From assembly GCF_023278565.1 (NCBI RefSeq), contig NC_064676.1, positions 6,014,001-6,078,000 on the forward strand: DNA of 64,000 bases. Direction: 5' to 3'. Shown here in pieces: positions 1 through 10,873 of the stretch. A program made the translations under genes and the position numbers. A model generated the notes under the pieces. That model was not told where the DNA came from. It saw only the letters and a list, made by a program, of their open reading frames with translations, and made no database searches. Source of the stretch: Colletotrichum lupini. Lineage: Eukaryota; Ascomycota; Sordariomycetes; Glomerellales; Glomerellaceae. Position 1 is the first letter of the stretch. Each line of letters starts with the position of its first letter.

Positions 1-627
1 CGCAGCGACTCACGAGGTATGCGGTGAGAGTTCCGGAGCGCGCGAATGGAATCAATTAAACTTTGGGGCCTCGTGGGCGGGAGTGACCTTGCAGGGGTTG
101 AGGATCGAGAGACTTGCGTAAGAGAGAGAGAGATTCAGATCGGTCGGAGGATTGAATGGGTCCTACGACCGTCGAACTGAGACAATTTCGTGCGAATCTT
201 CAGTGTGGGAGCATGGGAAAAGCTGTCTCACATGGTCAAGAGCGATGGGTTGAGTCACGAGCTTGGAGGCGCGCTGCGATGGGAATGTGCTGGGCGCAAT
301 TCGTGTTTCAATTGGCGATCTGTTGTTGGTTCAGGTCCATTGCGACCGAGTGCGACCGAGACTTCTGCGTCCTTTCCGTTTGGAAGCAATGACGTTGGAG
401 CTTACATAATATGAGCTGGTCCGTCAACATTATCTTGTCTTTATCGTTATCGGGAGATAGGTAGGTAGTTACCCCAAGCCATCATCGGAGGGGAAGCCAC
501 ACAGCCCTCGCTACATGCATGCGCAACAAAATTTCCGCCAGAAAAAACAAAACAAAATCCCCCGAAAAAAGTAAGAACACACGATGTCAACCCACGCAAA
601 AGAAAACGAAATACCGTCAAAATATGA
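1..627. other. Left edge, no gene seen
   Basis: I see no convincing gene here. The only structure is a short GA microsatellite at about 121-132. Small open frames at 156-414 overlap each other, have no recognisable domain and look like chance. The stretch could belong to a gene whose body lies to the left of the window. Confidence 0.5.
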
Positions 628-710
628 GGTCCATCCAGGATTCGAACCTGGGCCTACGGAAGGTTCTGAGAATCAGAATCCGACGTCCTAACCAACTAGA
701 CTAATAGACC
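628..710 (-). tRNA. tRNA, probably Gln (anticodon CTG), with a short intron
   Basis: Read on the minus strand, this 83-nt stretch folds as a tRNA. Seven acceptor pairs join GGTCTAT to ATGGACC. The D stem is GTCT/GGAC, and the T arm is CCAGG-TTCGAAT-CCTGG. The anticodon loop TTCTGA gives CTG at positions 34-36. The molecule is about 11 nt too long for a class I tRNA, which fits an intron just after base 37. The intron contains TCAGAA, able to pair with TTCTGA, as expected for the anticodon-intron helix of precursor tRNAs. The outermost pair of the anticodon stem is a T-T mismatch, so isotype and exact intron borders are tentative. A class II tRNA with a long variable arm is the alternative. 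Confidence 0.75.
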
Positions 711-915
711 TGACACGGTTTATTGACTGTTGGTAGAGCAGTGGCTTGTGGTGCTCATGATCCCAAGCCTCGAGTGGAGTCCTGACGCCGATGGCAAGCC
801 TCTCGTCGCCTCCGTCACGACGCCCTCAATCCATTGATGGCTATCTTCCGGCCCAGTCTGACTGAGAGCCTCAACCCTCAGAGAGACCTCGCTGGAGGTT
901 CTAGTTGGAGAGACC

Positions 916-3042
916 TCAGTGTTTGCGTGTCGCGCAGAACGGACCTTTGGCGTTCATGACTCGGTCCAGCGTGTCGTCGTTGCTGTCCCAGTCTTTGACG
1001 AGGAGTTGCTGTTTTCGCCGAGCAAAGCCAGCGTCACGGTTACGATACACGGAGTCAATTTTGCGCACGTCGTTCTTGTCACTGGTCATCCACCGCAGCT
1101 CCTCGTCGAGGAACCTCGTATAAGTCATGTCAGTACCGAATCTGGCCTTGACGTTAGCTTCGAGGTGGGCATCAACCGCCTTCTCAAGGGCCTTGTCGTC
1201 CTTCGTTGGCGCCGATATCGAGTGGAGCTCTGGCATTGTCGAATCCGCCGACGGGTTGAATGTAGGCTCTTTGCGATGCGGTTCGGGAAGAATGGAGTCA
1301 GCGCTGTAGTACAGCAAGGAGCTGTTCAAGACAGCGGCGTCGATCCTTCGCAACTCTGGCGGTGTGATCGGGCAGTGGCCGAGGTTCAGGTACTCGAGAG
1401 TCTGATTTGTCGACAACAGCTCGCAGAGAACTGGAGCAGAGGCATTTTGGATGTAATTCCATGCCTGGCCGAGGTCGAGGGTCGCATATGCCTGGCCTAC
1501 ATCCAACATGCGCATACCGGGATGCGACGTGACAGCCCGGAAGATGTCAATGGCGCCTTCAGTAGTCAGACCGGCAGATTGGAGTGACAGCCGCTGGAGT
1601 TTGGTGGCCTGGCGGATTCCGGAAGCGAGCACCTGCGCGCCTTCATCGCCCAGTGGGTTGCATGACAGGTAGAGCGAGGCGATTCCGCAGGCAGGGGAGG
1701 ATAAGAAAGCGGCGATGGCAGAAGCGGCCTTGGTCGATATGCCGTTTCCGTTGAGGTATATATTTCGCAGGGGTAGTTTCTTACGGCCGGGAACCGCAGA
1801 GGAAAAAGTTGTCAGACGTTGGAAGAGCTCTGCGATGCCCGCATCACCCAGCTCAGTCTGGTCGAGGTCCAGAGTGCGGAGGTTTTTGGTCTCGGTGATG
1901 AGCCGGAATACATCTGCAGCGGCTACGGGACCTAGCGGGTTTCGTTTCAGCCAGATGTTCGTCACTGCGTCTGAGTCTACCAAGGCATCGACAAGGACCC
2001 TGAAGCTGGTGGCGTCGATGCAATTGCCTGCCAAGTACCAAGTATCCATGCGTTCGGGGAACTCGCGGACGAAGCGCGCGATCTCCTGAGCCCCAACCGG
2101 GCCAATGATGTTGTTACCCAACAGGAAGTGTCGTACGAAGGGGTTCGGCCGTAAGCTGTCCATCAGGCTGCCAATGTGGTCTGGACCAACGACCATTTTA
2201 CACAGATCCATGCGACCGTCTTGGTAGACGACACCTTTGCGAAACTCTGCTCCTTTGACACCATAGAAGGGTTCGCCTTTGCCGCCATCGAGATGTGTGC
2301 TTAAGCTGCCGGAAGCCTCGTCAAGCTCGTGAGTGCCGCCACGCTCAAGGTGGTTGAAGAACGGCGCCAGGTCGGCGGCGTCGGCAACGGAAACGGGCAT
2401 CGGGATGGCTTTAGTGCCAGCGAGGGACACGGGGAATTTGGACGGGTCCCACGGGCCCTGGGCAAGGATGCGGGACGCCCACACAGGCGCATGCACGCCC
2501 GGGGCAGCCCCGCCGGTCAAGCCGCGGAAGCTGTGGCCGTTCCGTTTGGTGGCGGCAAAGATGTCGTGTTTCCGCTGCAGGGCAACCCATGCACGCAACT
2601 TGACCCTCGTCGCGTCGTACCGAATGACGGGTGACACAGCATTATCGTGGGTGGCGGGATACAACAGCGTTGCAACGGCTTCGGCGAGGCGAGATCGCGC
2701 AGATTTCCGGCGCGGGAGACTGAATAGCTCGTCTGGCAGGCGAATTCTGTCCATGGGCAGTGAAAGAATCTCATCGGCCGTGTACGCTTTGGCGTGATCA
2801 AAGTCTGGCATTTTAGCATCGAGAAGATTGAAAGCCTCTCGGCAAAGAGCGGCGAGGCGAATTGCTTCTGCCAAGTCATCTGGAGCAGCATTGCTGCCAT
2901 CAACCGTGTTGTTGGTAGGCACGGTTGGGGTTAAGGCATAGGGCTGCCGGTGGCCATAATCACCCGATATTGAATTGGCCAATGTAAGCTGGAGTGTTGC
3001 GGCGGAAGCCATTTTCGTGTCAGGGATTGGAGGTGCGGACAT
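916..3042 (-). CDS. Leucine-rich-repeat (RNI-like) protein, 708 aa
   Basis: A single-exon gene. The open frame extends to 3066, but only through a TTG codon. The first ATG is at 3042 and begins MSAPPIPDTK. Residues from about 295 to 560 carry repeats of the ribonuclease-inhibitor type, with units such as LRTLDLDQTELGDAGIAEL and IASLYLSCNPLGDEGAQVL: the LxLxxNxLGDxG pattern of RNI/NLRC-like proteins. The N-terminal 280 residues have no domain I recognise. The C-terminal part after about residue 590 is charged and probably helical. Such proteins are usually cytosolic or nuclear protein-binding scaffolds, and no enzyme motif is visible. No signal peptide or membrane segment is seen. The next gene is 2.5 kb away and divergent. 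The specific partner is unknown. Confidence 0.85.
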   Translation of the reverse strand: MSAPPIPDTKMASAATLQLTLANSISGDYGHRQPYALTPTVPTNNTVDGSNAAPDDLAEAIRLAALCREAFNLLDAKMPDFDHAKAYTADEILSLPMDRIRLPDELFSLPRRKSARSRLAEAVATLLYPATHDNAVSPVIRYDATRVKLRAWVALQRKHDIFAATKRNGHSFRGLTGGAAPGVHAPVWASRILAQGPWDPSKFPVSLAGTKAIPMPVSVADAADLAPFFNHLERGGTHELDEASGSLSTHLDGGKGEPFYGVKGAEFRKGVVYQDGRMDLCKMVVGPDHIGSLMDSLRPNPFVRHFLLGNNIIGPVGAQEIARFVREFPERMDTWYLAGNCIDATSFRVLVDALVDSDAVTNIWLKRNPLGPVAAADVFRLITETKNLRTLDLDQTELGDAGIAELFQRLTTFSSAVPGRKKLPLRNIYLNGNGISTKAASAIAAFLSSPACGIASLYLSCNPLGDEGAQVLASGIRQATKLQRLSLQSAGLTTEGAIDIFRAVTSHPGMRMLDVGQAYATLDLGQAWNYIQNASAPVLCELLSTNQTLEYLNLGHCPITPPELRRIDAAVLNSSLLYYSADSILPEPHRKEPTFNPSADSTMPELHSISAPTKDDKALEKAVDAHLEANVKARFGTDMTYTRFLDEELRWMTSDKNDVRKIDSVYRNRDAGFARRKQQLLVKDWDSNDDTLDRVMNAKGPFCATRKH

Positions 3043-5577
3043 ATGTTGGTAGAGTTTGATGGTCAAAGTATTGATGTTACTCTGTGTGCGCGTTGATAGT
3101 ATAATCCGGACGAGGTAAGAAACTCAGCATGAAGCAGACATGACACTTATATGTTGAGCATCATGATTCCCAGGTGAACGAAGTGACTGGACCATTTGTC
3201 GACTTTTCGTGGTGAGTACCTCGAGGCGTGTAGTTGAGGGCATCTTCGATTTGCTTCTCTGCACGGCCATAGTCCGAGTCGATTTACGCTTAGTCTGGGG
3301 CCGTTGAGTAGGGCTATGGCTTCGCCAAGGGTAGAGCTTCTAGGCAGCAAGTGCGAAAATGGATTGACGAATCAGAGGCGCGGATGGTAGCTAGGAATGG
3401 CATCTGTCATGGTTGTATGTGCTCCGTACTGAATGTCAATGTCGTTGCAAGGGCGTAGTTGACGAGAGTTTGACATGTAGATGTCGAATCTTATTGACAC
3501 GAGGTGACCGAAAGTAGTCACTACATCAGACGACGCAGGCAAGGCAGACAACAGGCAGGAACTGGAGATGGAAGCCACTGGTTCGTTCCGTCTGTTGTGC
3601 TCCGTACACATAAGGTACGTATACTGCGCCTCCTGCTCTTCCCACGTTTCGCAAACGGCAGGCAGAGATGACTGCATGACATGGGTGGCTGGTGAGCTGA
3701 TGACATGATATGACTTGTGGCTGGACCTGTGGCTTGCGATATTGCAAACCCCACCAGCCACACATCACGAACCACACCACCACCACCACCGCTCAACCTC
3801 CACTTCTCACCACCAACTCACGACGCTTCTTGGCTGCGATGCAGCACCAACCCACCCACACCTCTTCTCTTCCCCCCTCTCCCCCTTCGCAAGCACCATA
3901 CCGGCACCTCACTCACACCTCGGAGCTTTTCAGCTGCAGCGCAACATCAAACGTCTCTATCCCTTGCCCGTCACCTTGTCCCCCGGCCTTTCCAATGTTG
4001 CATCGCATGACGGCTCACATTCATTGCCCAGGCCTTGTCTCTCCGCCCGCATTGCAGCCCTGTCTCGTTGCCATTTGCTTTCTGTCTGACTCTGTCACGG
4101 AGTCACAGCTGACCGCGAATCTAGGAATCCACCGCAATCAATCTGTGTAACACAGCGCAGACCACGTCAACAAACGCCCATCACGTCGCCCAAGGGCCAA
4201 ACATTATGTGTGTGTGTGTGTGTGTAGTCAGCTACTAACCGCAGCACACTGTCACCAGTCACCAGTCACCACACCCCAACCGACGTTCCCAGCTGTGCTA
4301 TATAACCTGCTCCCTGCGGTTATTAATTTAGCACATTTGTGATTCGTCGGCTGCACCTGTGTCGACCTTGTCTCTCAAAGTCTCACATCGCTCGCGCTTG
4401 GACGAGACACTTTGCTTTTTCCACCTTGCTTCTTCGACGGCATACACACACACATACCCACACTATTACTCTTTCTCTCACGCCATGTCACAATGTACCT
4501 ATACAGCGGTGAGCAGACAGCGGAGCGCGCCGGTACTTTTCTCATCTTCGTCAACCGCCCGTAACCCATTCCAGCCGTTTTCGTGAATCTTCGGATGGCT
4601 TGGAGCAAGGAATCTCAGGTTTCTACCAACAGCGAACAAACTTCCGTGGGAGCAAACAATCCCGCTGACTGCAGCATGCTCTCGCCTCATCTTGCCTGTC
4701 CACCCTGTTGGCCAATCCTCTCATCTTCGCTTGGACTTGTCTCGTTTCGTTCTGCCCATGCGGCAGCGGACGAGGGCAAAGAGAAGTAAAAAATGATATA
4801 TCGTGCAGTATCCCACGGCTGCAGCCCGCTCTCATGCGAGCAGCCGACCACTCACAGACCCTCGGGACCACTTTGCTTTTTGCCGTCATAAATTCTCTCC
4901 CTCGGGCATCGACGCATGCGATCAATCGGCAATGCCACAATTTCGGCCGGTTGACACGAGGCTCTGAATCGGCTAGCGACATGCGGGAGTGCGTATAGGA
5001 CCTCTTGATTGGAGTCCACATTGCTTTTCTGCATAAGCAGAATGACGATCTCTTCGGGAGGCATGCAGGGAGGGGCAAGCCATCGAGGCTGTGGAAGACA
5101 CTTACGCACGCTAAGAAAATAAGATGGTGGTGTGTCTCCCAAGTTCCCGGTCAGGCGGGGGTGCCTTTTTTTTTGCCTTTTTCTTTCCAACACCCTCGAC
5201 AGCAGCACCAGCTGTATAGACGAGGTTAGCCCTACCAACAGCCCTCTGAAGTGTGTTGTGCGTTGGATGTGACGATGAAGAAGAAAACACTTTGCCCTTG
5301 GCATGTTGGCTGGAGAGGAATTGGCCCGCGCGGGGAGATGCAAGACAACCTGTCTCGGTGTGTGTGGTCGAGCTGGCTGACCGCTCCCCCTTTGGTCCGA
5401 TCGTTTGGTTGCGTCCTAATGCTGCGTTGCGGGAAGAAGTCTTTCCGTATATATGCTCCCGGCCTGCTGACGAGTGAGCGCCCTACGTTCACTCTTTTCT
5501 CGAGGTTTGAGGCTGCTGCGTTCCGAAAAGCAAGGTCTCTCTTCCACTTTCGTCTGATTTTCCCTACTCAGTTCACT
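3043..5577. other. Long intergenic region between divergent genes
   Basis: About 2.5 kb with no gene I can support. It holds two GCTCCGTAC motifs near 3419 and 3599, a CT/CA-rich tract from about 3770 to 4060, a TG microsatellite at 4207-4225 and a TATA-like CTATATAAC near 4298 followed by CT-rich sequence. This resembles a fungal promoter with a long leader, perhaps for the gene starting at 5578. The leader would then exceed 1 kb or contain an unseen intron. Several small overlapping frames here are compositional. Confidence 0.5.
4207..4225. repeat. (TG)n microsatellite
   Basis: An uninterrupted TG run of about 19 bases in the intergenic region upstream of the gene at 5578. Confidence 0.9.
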
Positions 5578-7221
5578 ATGTCATCCTTTCCAATGTTTGC
5601 TCCCATGCCACGCAGAAATGTAGATGGGCCAGTCTCCCACGCGAAGTGGCCGACAGTCGACGCCTTCCGCTCAACATCGACATCGTCACCATGGGATGTA
5701 GATGATTCCACGGCCCAGACCGTTAGCAAGCTTAACTGTGTCTTTGGTTTCCGGCCACCAAACGCCTACGCCAAGCAACCATCTCGAACATCCCCCGATG
5801 AAGTATCTAGATATTCTCCTGATATCCAACATCCTCGTCTAGATCAGACCCCCGAGCTACGACAAGACACCCCTTCAGATGTGCGGACACGGACGTCTTC
5901 CTTTGGACCAGAGACGCCTCCTACCAAGTTCGACTCATATTTTGCACCAGAACCGGTCGTCCAGCCTCCAACACCGAGTCGGCCTGTCCATGCCCATCTA
6001 CGCTCCCACTCGGATAGCTGCAGCGTTACAAGTCTCTGGCCAGAAAGCCAAGGCTCATATCGATATGGGGGTGAAGCAATTTCAGATCAAGGGATGGATA
6101 CCAAGCAACATGGCAATCTTGGCGCAGCAGCATCTCGCTCGGGAGATAACTCTCACCCTCAACGGCAGTCTCGCGAGGCATCATCGCCTCACCAGAACTA
6201 CACCGTCACCCTCACCCGTAACAACCGCGCCGTCACTCTCATCCTGCAGCAAGGCCGCCCTACAAAGCAAGGGCAAGCAACCATCACATGCTACCGCCAA
6301 ACTTTCCTGGCTCTGGGAGGACCCTACGCCGAATTCTTCAAGGCATCCGAGGCCCTGGTTCTACTGCAGCACATGGTGAACGCATCATCAATGTCATTTG
6401 TGCCCTTTAGCGAACGGGAACGATCCGAGTTGATGCTCCGCATGCGAACTTCGCCAGACGCCATGATTCTCGGCGAGCCTTGTTCCAACGCACGCGCGTG
6501 GACGAGCTTCTTCTCCACGGAGCTCGGTGCTGGGAGGGCCTGGGAGGTGGGCACCGTCATCTTCCCCTGGAAGGTGCTCGAGAGGCTGATGAGCTCTCTC
6601 AATTCCGAGTTTGCGCGCAAGAGGAGAGTGCAGTCCCGCGCTGCCGCCGCGTTTAACACACGAGAGGCGGAAGAGCACGCGGGACCAAGAGGAGGACGCG
6701 GAGGCGCGGCCTTTCAGCACAGCTACAGCCACTCCTACGACTCCCGCCCCGTATCTCTGCACCTTGCCGGTGCAGAACACGGTAATTTCGAAGCAGCAGC
6801 AGCAGGGGACCGCAGCTCCGTGGCATCCGGGTCGCCACCCCCTCGAACACCGACAGAGATTCTGCCGCCCAAGCTGCAACTCCTGCCGGAACAGCGCACC
6901 TCTCAGCTTCACCAGTCTCCTCCGCCCCCGCCTCCTCTGGCGTCCGTGACAGCCGCGCAAATCCGAACGCGCAGACGCCAGCACTCGGAGCCCGCCGTCC
7001 GACGCCTAAGCCTGACGTCGCCGCGCATCTCGCTACTCAAATCCAACAACCTGCGTAGGCTGCACGCTTCCTCGACGCCCATGCGGCTCGAGTTTTACGA
7101 CTCGATCCGGGCGTGGCCTGCTAGTTCGCACCGAGCGCGTGTGAGGCTGCCGCCGTGCTCCCGGTTCCTGGAGATGGTTGAGGACCAGGGCGCTGATTCT
7201 CATAACCCGATTGTGGTTTGA
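5578..7221 (+). CDS. Unrecognised conserved-looking fungal protein, 547 aa
   Basis: The open frame reaches back to 5251, but the first 109 codons look like leader sequence. I chose the ATG at 5578 (MSSFPMFAPMPRR) because composition changes there. Residues 1-200 are rich in Ser, Pro and Thr and look disordered. A compact part at about residues 208-350 starts YTVTLTRNNRAVTLIL and contains the segments FLALGGPYAEFFKASEAL and VIFPWKVLERLMSSLNSEF, which have the look of a folded domain. The C-terminal third is again Pro/Ser/Arg-rich with serine-rich basic patches such as RRRQHSEPAVRRLSL. There is no signal peptide or membrane segment. It could be a regulatory protein with one globular domain, but I do not recognise the family and assign no function. 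Confidence 0.7.
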   Translation: MSSFPMFAPMPRRNVDGPVSHAKWPTVDAFRSTSTSSPWDVDDSTAQTVSKLNCVFGFRPPNAYAKQPSRTSPDEVSRYSPDIQHPRLDQTPELRQDTPSDVRTRTSSFGPETPPTKFDSYFAPEPVVQPPTPSRPVHAHLRSHSDSCSVTSLWPESQGSYRYGGEAISDQGMDTKQHGNLGAAASRSGDNSHPQRQSREASSPHQNYTVTLTRNNRAVTLILQQGRPTKQGQATITCYRQTFLALGGPYAEFFKASEALVLLQHMVNASSMSFVPFSERERSELMLRMRTSPDAMILGEPCSNARAWTSFFSTELGAGRAWEVGTVIFPWKVLERLMSSLNSEFARKRRVQSRAAAAFNTREAEEHAGPRGGRGGAAFQHSYSHSYDSRPVSLHLAGAEHGNFEAAAAGDRSSVASGSPPPRTPTEILPPKLQLLPEQRTSQLHQSPPPPPPLASVTAAQIRTRRRQHSEPAVRRLSLTSPRISLLKSNNLRRLHASSTPMRLEFYDSIRAWPASSHRARVRLPPCSRFLEMVEDQGADSHNPIVV

Positions 7222-8973
7222 GGCCTCACTCTTGGGTCCGGCTTTTACTCTCCTGCATTACTGCATGCAGCTTCTTCATTTGTTTTTTCTTCATCATTCT
7301 TCTCTTTCATTCTTGTGTGTGTGGATTAAGTGGCCTGTAGAACACAGGGGGCAGAGCACCTTGAACTGCGCGCAGCATTCCACCCCTCTGCACAGCTGCT
7401 GTTGGGTTCAAGATTTTAGACGGGGTTACTACCATATGTGTACACGGGAAACAAAAACGGGGAACTGAACGGGTTTATGAGAAATGGACTATGTGAAATG
7501 GAAAATGAAACGAATGATACAAAACAATTGTTAGAAACAGGGCAGGGTTCTTGGGGAAAGGCACTTTAGATAGAGAGAGACAAACAGGATCACGCGGTTT
7601 TTCGCTGGGCGAAACCGCCAGCTCACGGCAGGATCCTGATGAGCGGGAAGAAAGAAGTGGTGTTACACTCATGAAGAACGAACGTCCTCGCGGATTTTGT
7701 TCCATGTACTACAAGTGGTTTGAGGACTTAGGTCTAGGAAACACGGATATCTCACTATGCTAAGCATATCTTGAACTTTTCCCGCTGGTCTCCTCCCTCT
7801 CTGTTCCCCTTTTTCTGCGAACAGCAGTGGTGAGTCACTTGGAATGTAGGAGGTTTTACGTCCGTAGCTGTGTGATGGGACACATCGCATCATAGCTCCG
7901 AGCTTAGCTGAAAGTTTACTTGGTCAGGAATGTACATCCCGTCTCTCACGTGCCAGATAGGACATGCGACTTGCTACGCGATCTGAGACCGTTTGACATA
8001 CGGCCGGAGAATTTGGAGGTTGGAATGTATTCGTAGATTGGCAGCAGCGGTTCTAGAACTTGCGAGGTGCTCGGGTTAGAGTCTAGAGATTATCGGGCGG
8101 AAGTCTTTGGACAACTTCCCCAATATCAGTCACGGGATTAGAGCCTGTGAAATACAGCTGGACCAAAACCCCGACCTGACTCGTGAGATCGTGCCCAAAG
8201 CACCCTTCCACTCTCAAGGGTATTTCGCTTCGGTCTCTTGTAAATAGCACAACGTGGATAGCAACCGTGAAAGCAAAACACGTTGTACTCCGTACAATGG
8301 CCTTCAACCCGTGGTCGCGATGCACTCCTCAGTATTCGCAGGTAGTCTCGAACGTTCTGCCCATCAAGTGCTCGAGGTTCTCTTGGCGCTGATGCTTCCC
8401 GGAGTTTAAGTGCGAACCACTCCGTTAGGCACAGAGGACCTTTCTTCTCCTGCCGCAGGGACCAGGATCATCGCAAATACACTCTTTTACCAACGGGTGT
8501 AAATTAAGCAAGACCAATAAGGCTCTCAGCACAGGTGACACAGCGCGTTGACAACTTCCCAAACTTGAGACGAACGTTGACGGGGTTGTCCATGTTCACC
8601 CAATGCCGGGGAAGCCGCGCCGCGATCCACTTCTCGCAGGACTTCATCTTTTAGAGTTTCTGGTGATGGAGTCGTCTGTGTCTCCCCTCCGCCCCTTTTA
8701 CCGGGTTATAGGATCATGATCATCCTGGCCATTTACTACGTATGTAGATGCTGAGGGCCGCGCGCGCGTGGGGGCGCGGCGAGATATAAGTCTCCGTCCC
8801 ATCTCGTTCCCGCGGGGAGTGGGCATCGTGAGGTTCTCGCCAACTACCTCTACTCACCACAGTCACTCGTTCTACCTGCGGCATCTACTCAACTAAACGT
8901 AACTCAACCGCGAATCTGCGACGAAACACCGTTCACAACCGAATAACATCCTCCCCCGAAACGAGAAGCAATA
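7222..8973. other. Intergenic region, no gene seen
   Basis: About 1.75 kb without a supportable coding frame. It contains an exact GTACTCCGTAC palindrome at 8285-8295 and a GC-rich CGCGCG tract near 8758-8780. A TATA-like element at 8783-8790 probably serves the downstream secreted-protein gene. Confidence 0.5.
8783..8790 (+). promoter_or_regulatory. TATA-like element of small secreted protein gene
   Basis: GATATAAG lies about 185 bp before the ATG at 8974 and is followed by CT-rich, CA-rich leader sequence, the usual layout of a fungal core promoter. No other TATA-like site is nearer. Confidence 0.45.
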
Positions 8974-9897
8974 ATGGCCCGCTCAACCCTCGCGCTCCTC
9001 GCCGTGGCAGGCCTCGCATCGGCAGGCAGCCTCCTGACCCCGCGACAGGATAACGAGACGAAGGCTGCGGTTGAAATCACGGCGCTGAACAAGAACGTTT
9101 CGGCGACGACGGGGTCGGGCGCTGTCAGTGCCGCGGGAACGCTGGCGCCGTTTGGCGGAATTGGGGTTGGTTGTGGGATTAATTGGGCTGAGGGGCAGTC
9201 TTTTGGGGGTGAGTTCTTGAACGGGATGAAGGAGGATGTCTGGCTTCCAAGCGTCTCCTGAGTTGAGAGTTCTGGGAGTGTTTGAGGAGATGAACTTGCA
9301 AATTGGATTGGATGTGGTTGTGAAAGGAGAGGATACGCAAGAAGGGGGGGTGGTTATGCTTTTGACCACTCAGCGGATGGAGAGGGGTGACTTGGAGGAA
9401 TTCGAGGCGACGAGGTGCCTTTCTTTTATTGAAGAAGGATAACGAGCTGACGCATTTTGTGTTCACCAGGTGGCCTGCAATCCGGCTCTGAAGCCTTTGG
9501 TCTCGGCGGTGGCTTCACAATCACCAAGGACACGATGAACATTGGTCTGGGAATCGGCATCAACCCGATCAACTTCAACTCCAGGTAAGCAGAAACCAAC
9601 TCAGACCGCTTCACCACGGGCTGGGTCATTACCGCCCCGGTTTCCCCCTCATCCACAACCTAGACCAGAATGCGGGAGGGTTGTGAGGTGGACAGCGAAA
9701 GGCCAACGACCAAAGTTTTTCGTGTTTCTTCTCCTTGAAAAAGTTAGACGATGTTGATACATTGGTCTTTTCACAGTGTCAGCTACGAGGCGTCGACGAA
9801 CGGCACCGTGAGCTTGGTATTCACGTCGACTTCGGCGATTAAGTGTGAGGAGACGACTGTTGATGGGGTTAAGGGCGTCAAGTGTACGTCTACCTGA
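8974..9897 (+). CDS. Small secreted protein, 156 aa, three exons
   Basis: The exons are 8974-9208, 9470-9584 and 9777-9897. The donors are GTGAGT and GTAAGC, and the acceptors end CAG. Phases join exactly and give one frame to TGA. Residues 1-17 (MARSTLALLAVAGLASA) form a clear signal peptide, followed by SLLTPRQD, a common start of mature fungal secreted proteins. The mature part is Gly-rich around the exon 1/2 junction (SFGGGLQSGSEAFGLGGGF). It has alternating hydrophobic residues that suggest beta strands and three cysteines: GVGCGIN near the middle of exon 1 and two near the C-terminus (KCEE, KCTST). I recognise no family. A cell-wall or apoplastic protein is an inference from the secretion signal. 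The first two introns are long for the size (261 and 192 bp). Confidence 0.75.
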
Positions 9898-10873
9898 AAT
9901 GCCTGGGCATCCGGTGGCTCCCGTATTTGTTACTTGCTTTGAGCGTGTTGAAAATCTAGATACATATCTGCTATCTACAACCCCCCATGCCGTGAGTAAC
10001 TCTGTGAAGACGTGACCAGCCATAGCGAACTATGAACATGGCCCCGTGGTGTGAATTGGGTAGCTTGGTACTCGAATTGAGAGTGATTGTGAAGAGGACC
10101 TTGATATACCGGTACCGTGGTTACGGGACAGATTTCACCAGGTTGACGGCCCGCTACTTTGATCTTTTGCAACGGTCATGCGGGTTCCTGGGATCTGTGG
10201 AACAGAGGGTTGGGGGGCTTGGATAGTCGAAGGCATATGCTCAGGGAGTGATTAACACTTTTTGGCGTCGACGACGACTCAGATGTACAGTGCCTCCGCC
10301 ATGCATTGCCTTTATGTAGGGTAGAATCAGTAATAGTCCAAAAAAGTTGAGGTGTTCCGATCAAAAGTGTAATTGACTGTCACAACCTTTTCTTGGTGGT
10401 TGACACCAGGCGTGGTCATTCTCTAAGCCAATAGTCTGAGAGCACATTGCAAAAAATTGAGGCTTTTCACAGTGTCAGTCGCTCAACCAGGTTTTTCAAT
10501 TACACTTCATCTAGACCGAGGTTTAGTCGACTACAAAGGTTGACGACGTTCGGAGATAGCATCGCATCAACCATTCTGTCCCAGCCCTAGAACCCATCTC
10601 CGTTACCTTTTGATTCAACCTTGGTGATCGTGTATTCCTTTGATAGATATATAATAGACAGATGTCCCTCCTCTTAGCAGTCTTATTCTCTTCTATCTCC
10701 TATCCACAACCCATCTCTGCTCCCAACTTCCCATACAACCAACAAGCACTCGCTTCTCTTCAAACCAACCTATAGTCGTCTCATTACTATACTCTCTGAA
10801 CCCACTCTCTTCTCACTACCTTACTCTCTTTTCTAAATCTCTCTTCACCTCTCATCATCCACCAACCGTAGTC
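9898..10873. other. Intergenic region, no gene seen
   Basis: Nearly 1 kb without a believable reading frame. A TATA-like element at 10648-10656 and a CT-rich tract from about 10675 to 10860 form the probable promoter and leader of the next gene. Confidence 0.5.
10648..10656 (+). promoter_or_regulatory. TATA-like element upstream of the duplicated-module gene
   Basis: TATATAATA lies about 220 bp before the ATG at 10874 and is followed by a strongly pyrimidine-rich tract, as in many highly expressed fungal genes. Confidence 0.45.

Noticed and set aside
5251..5577. N-terminal extension of the 547-aa protein
   Set aside because: In frame but without protein character; composition matches the leader DNA.
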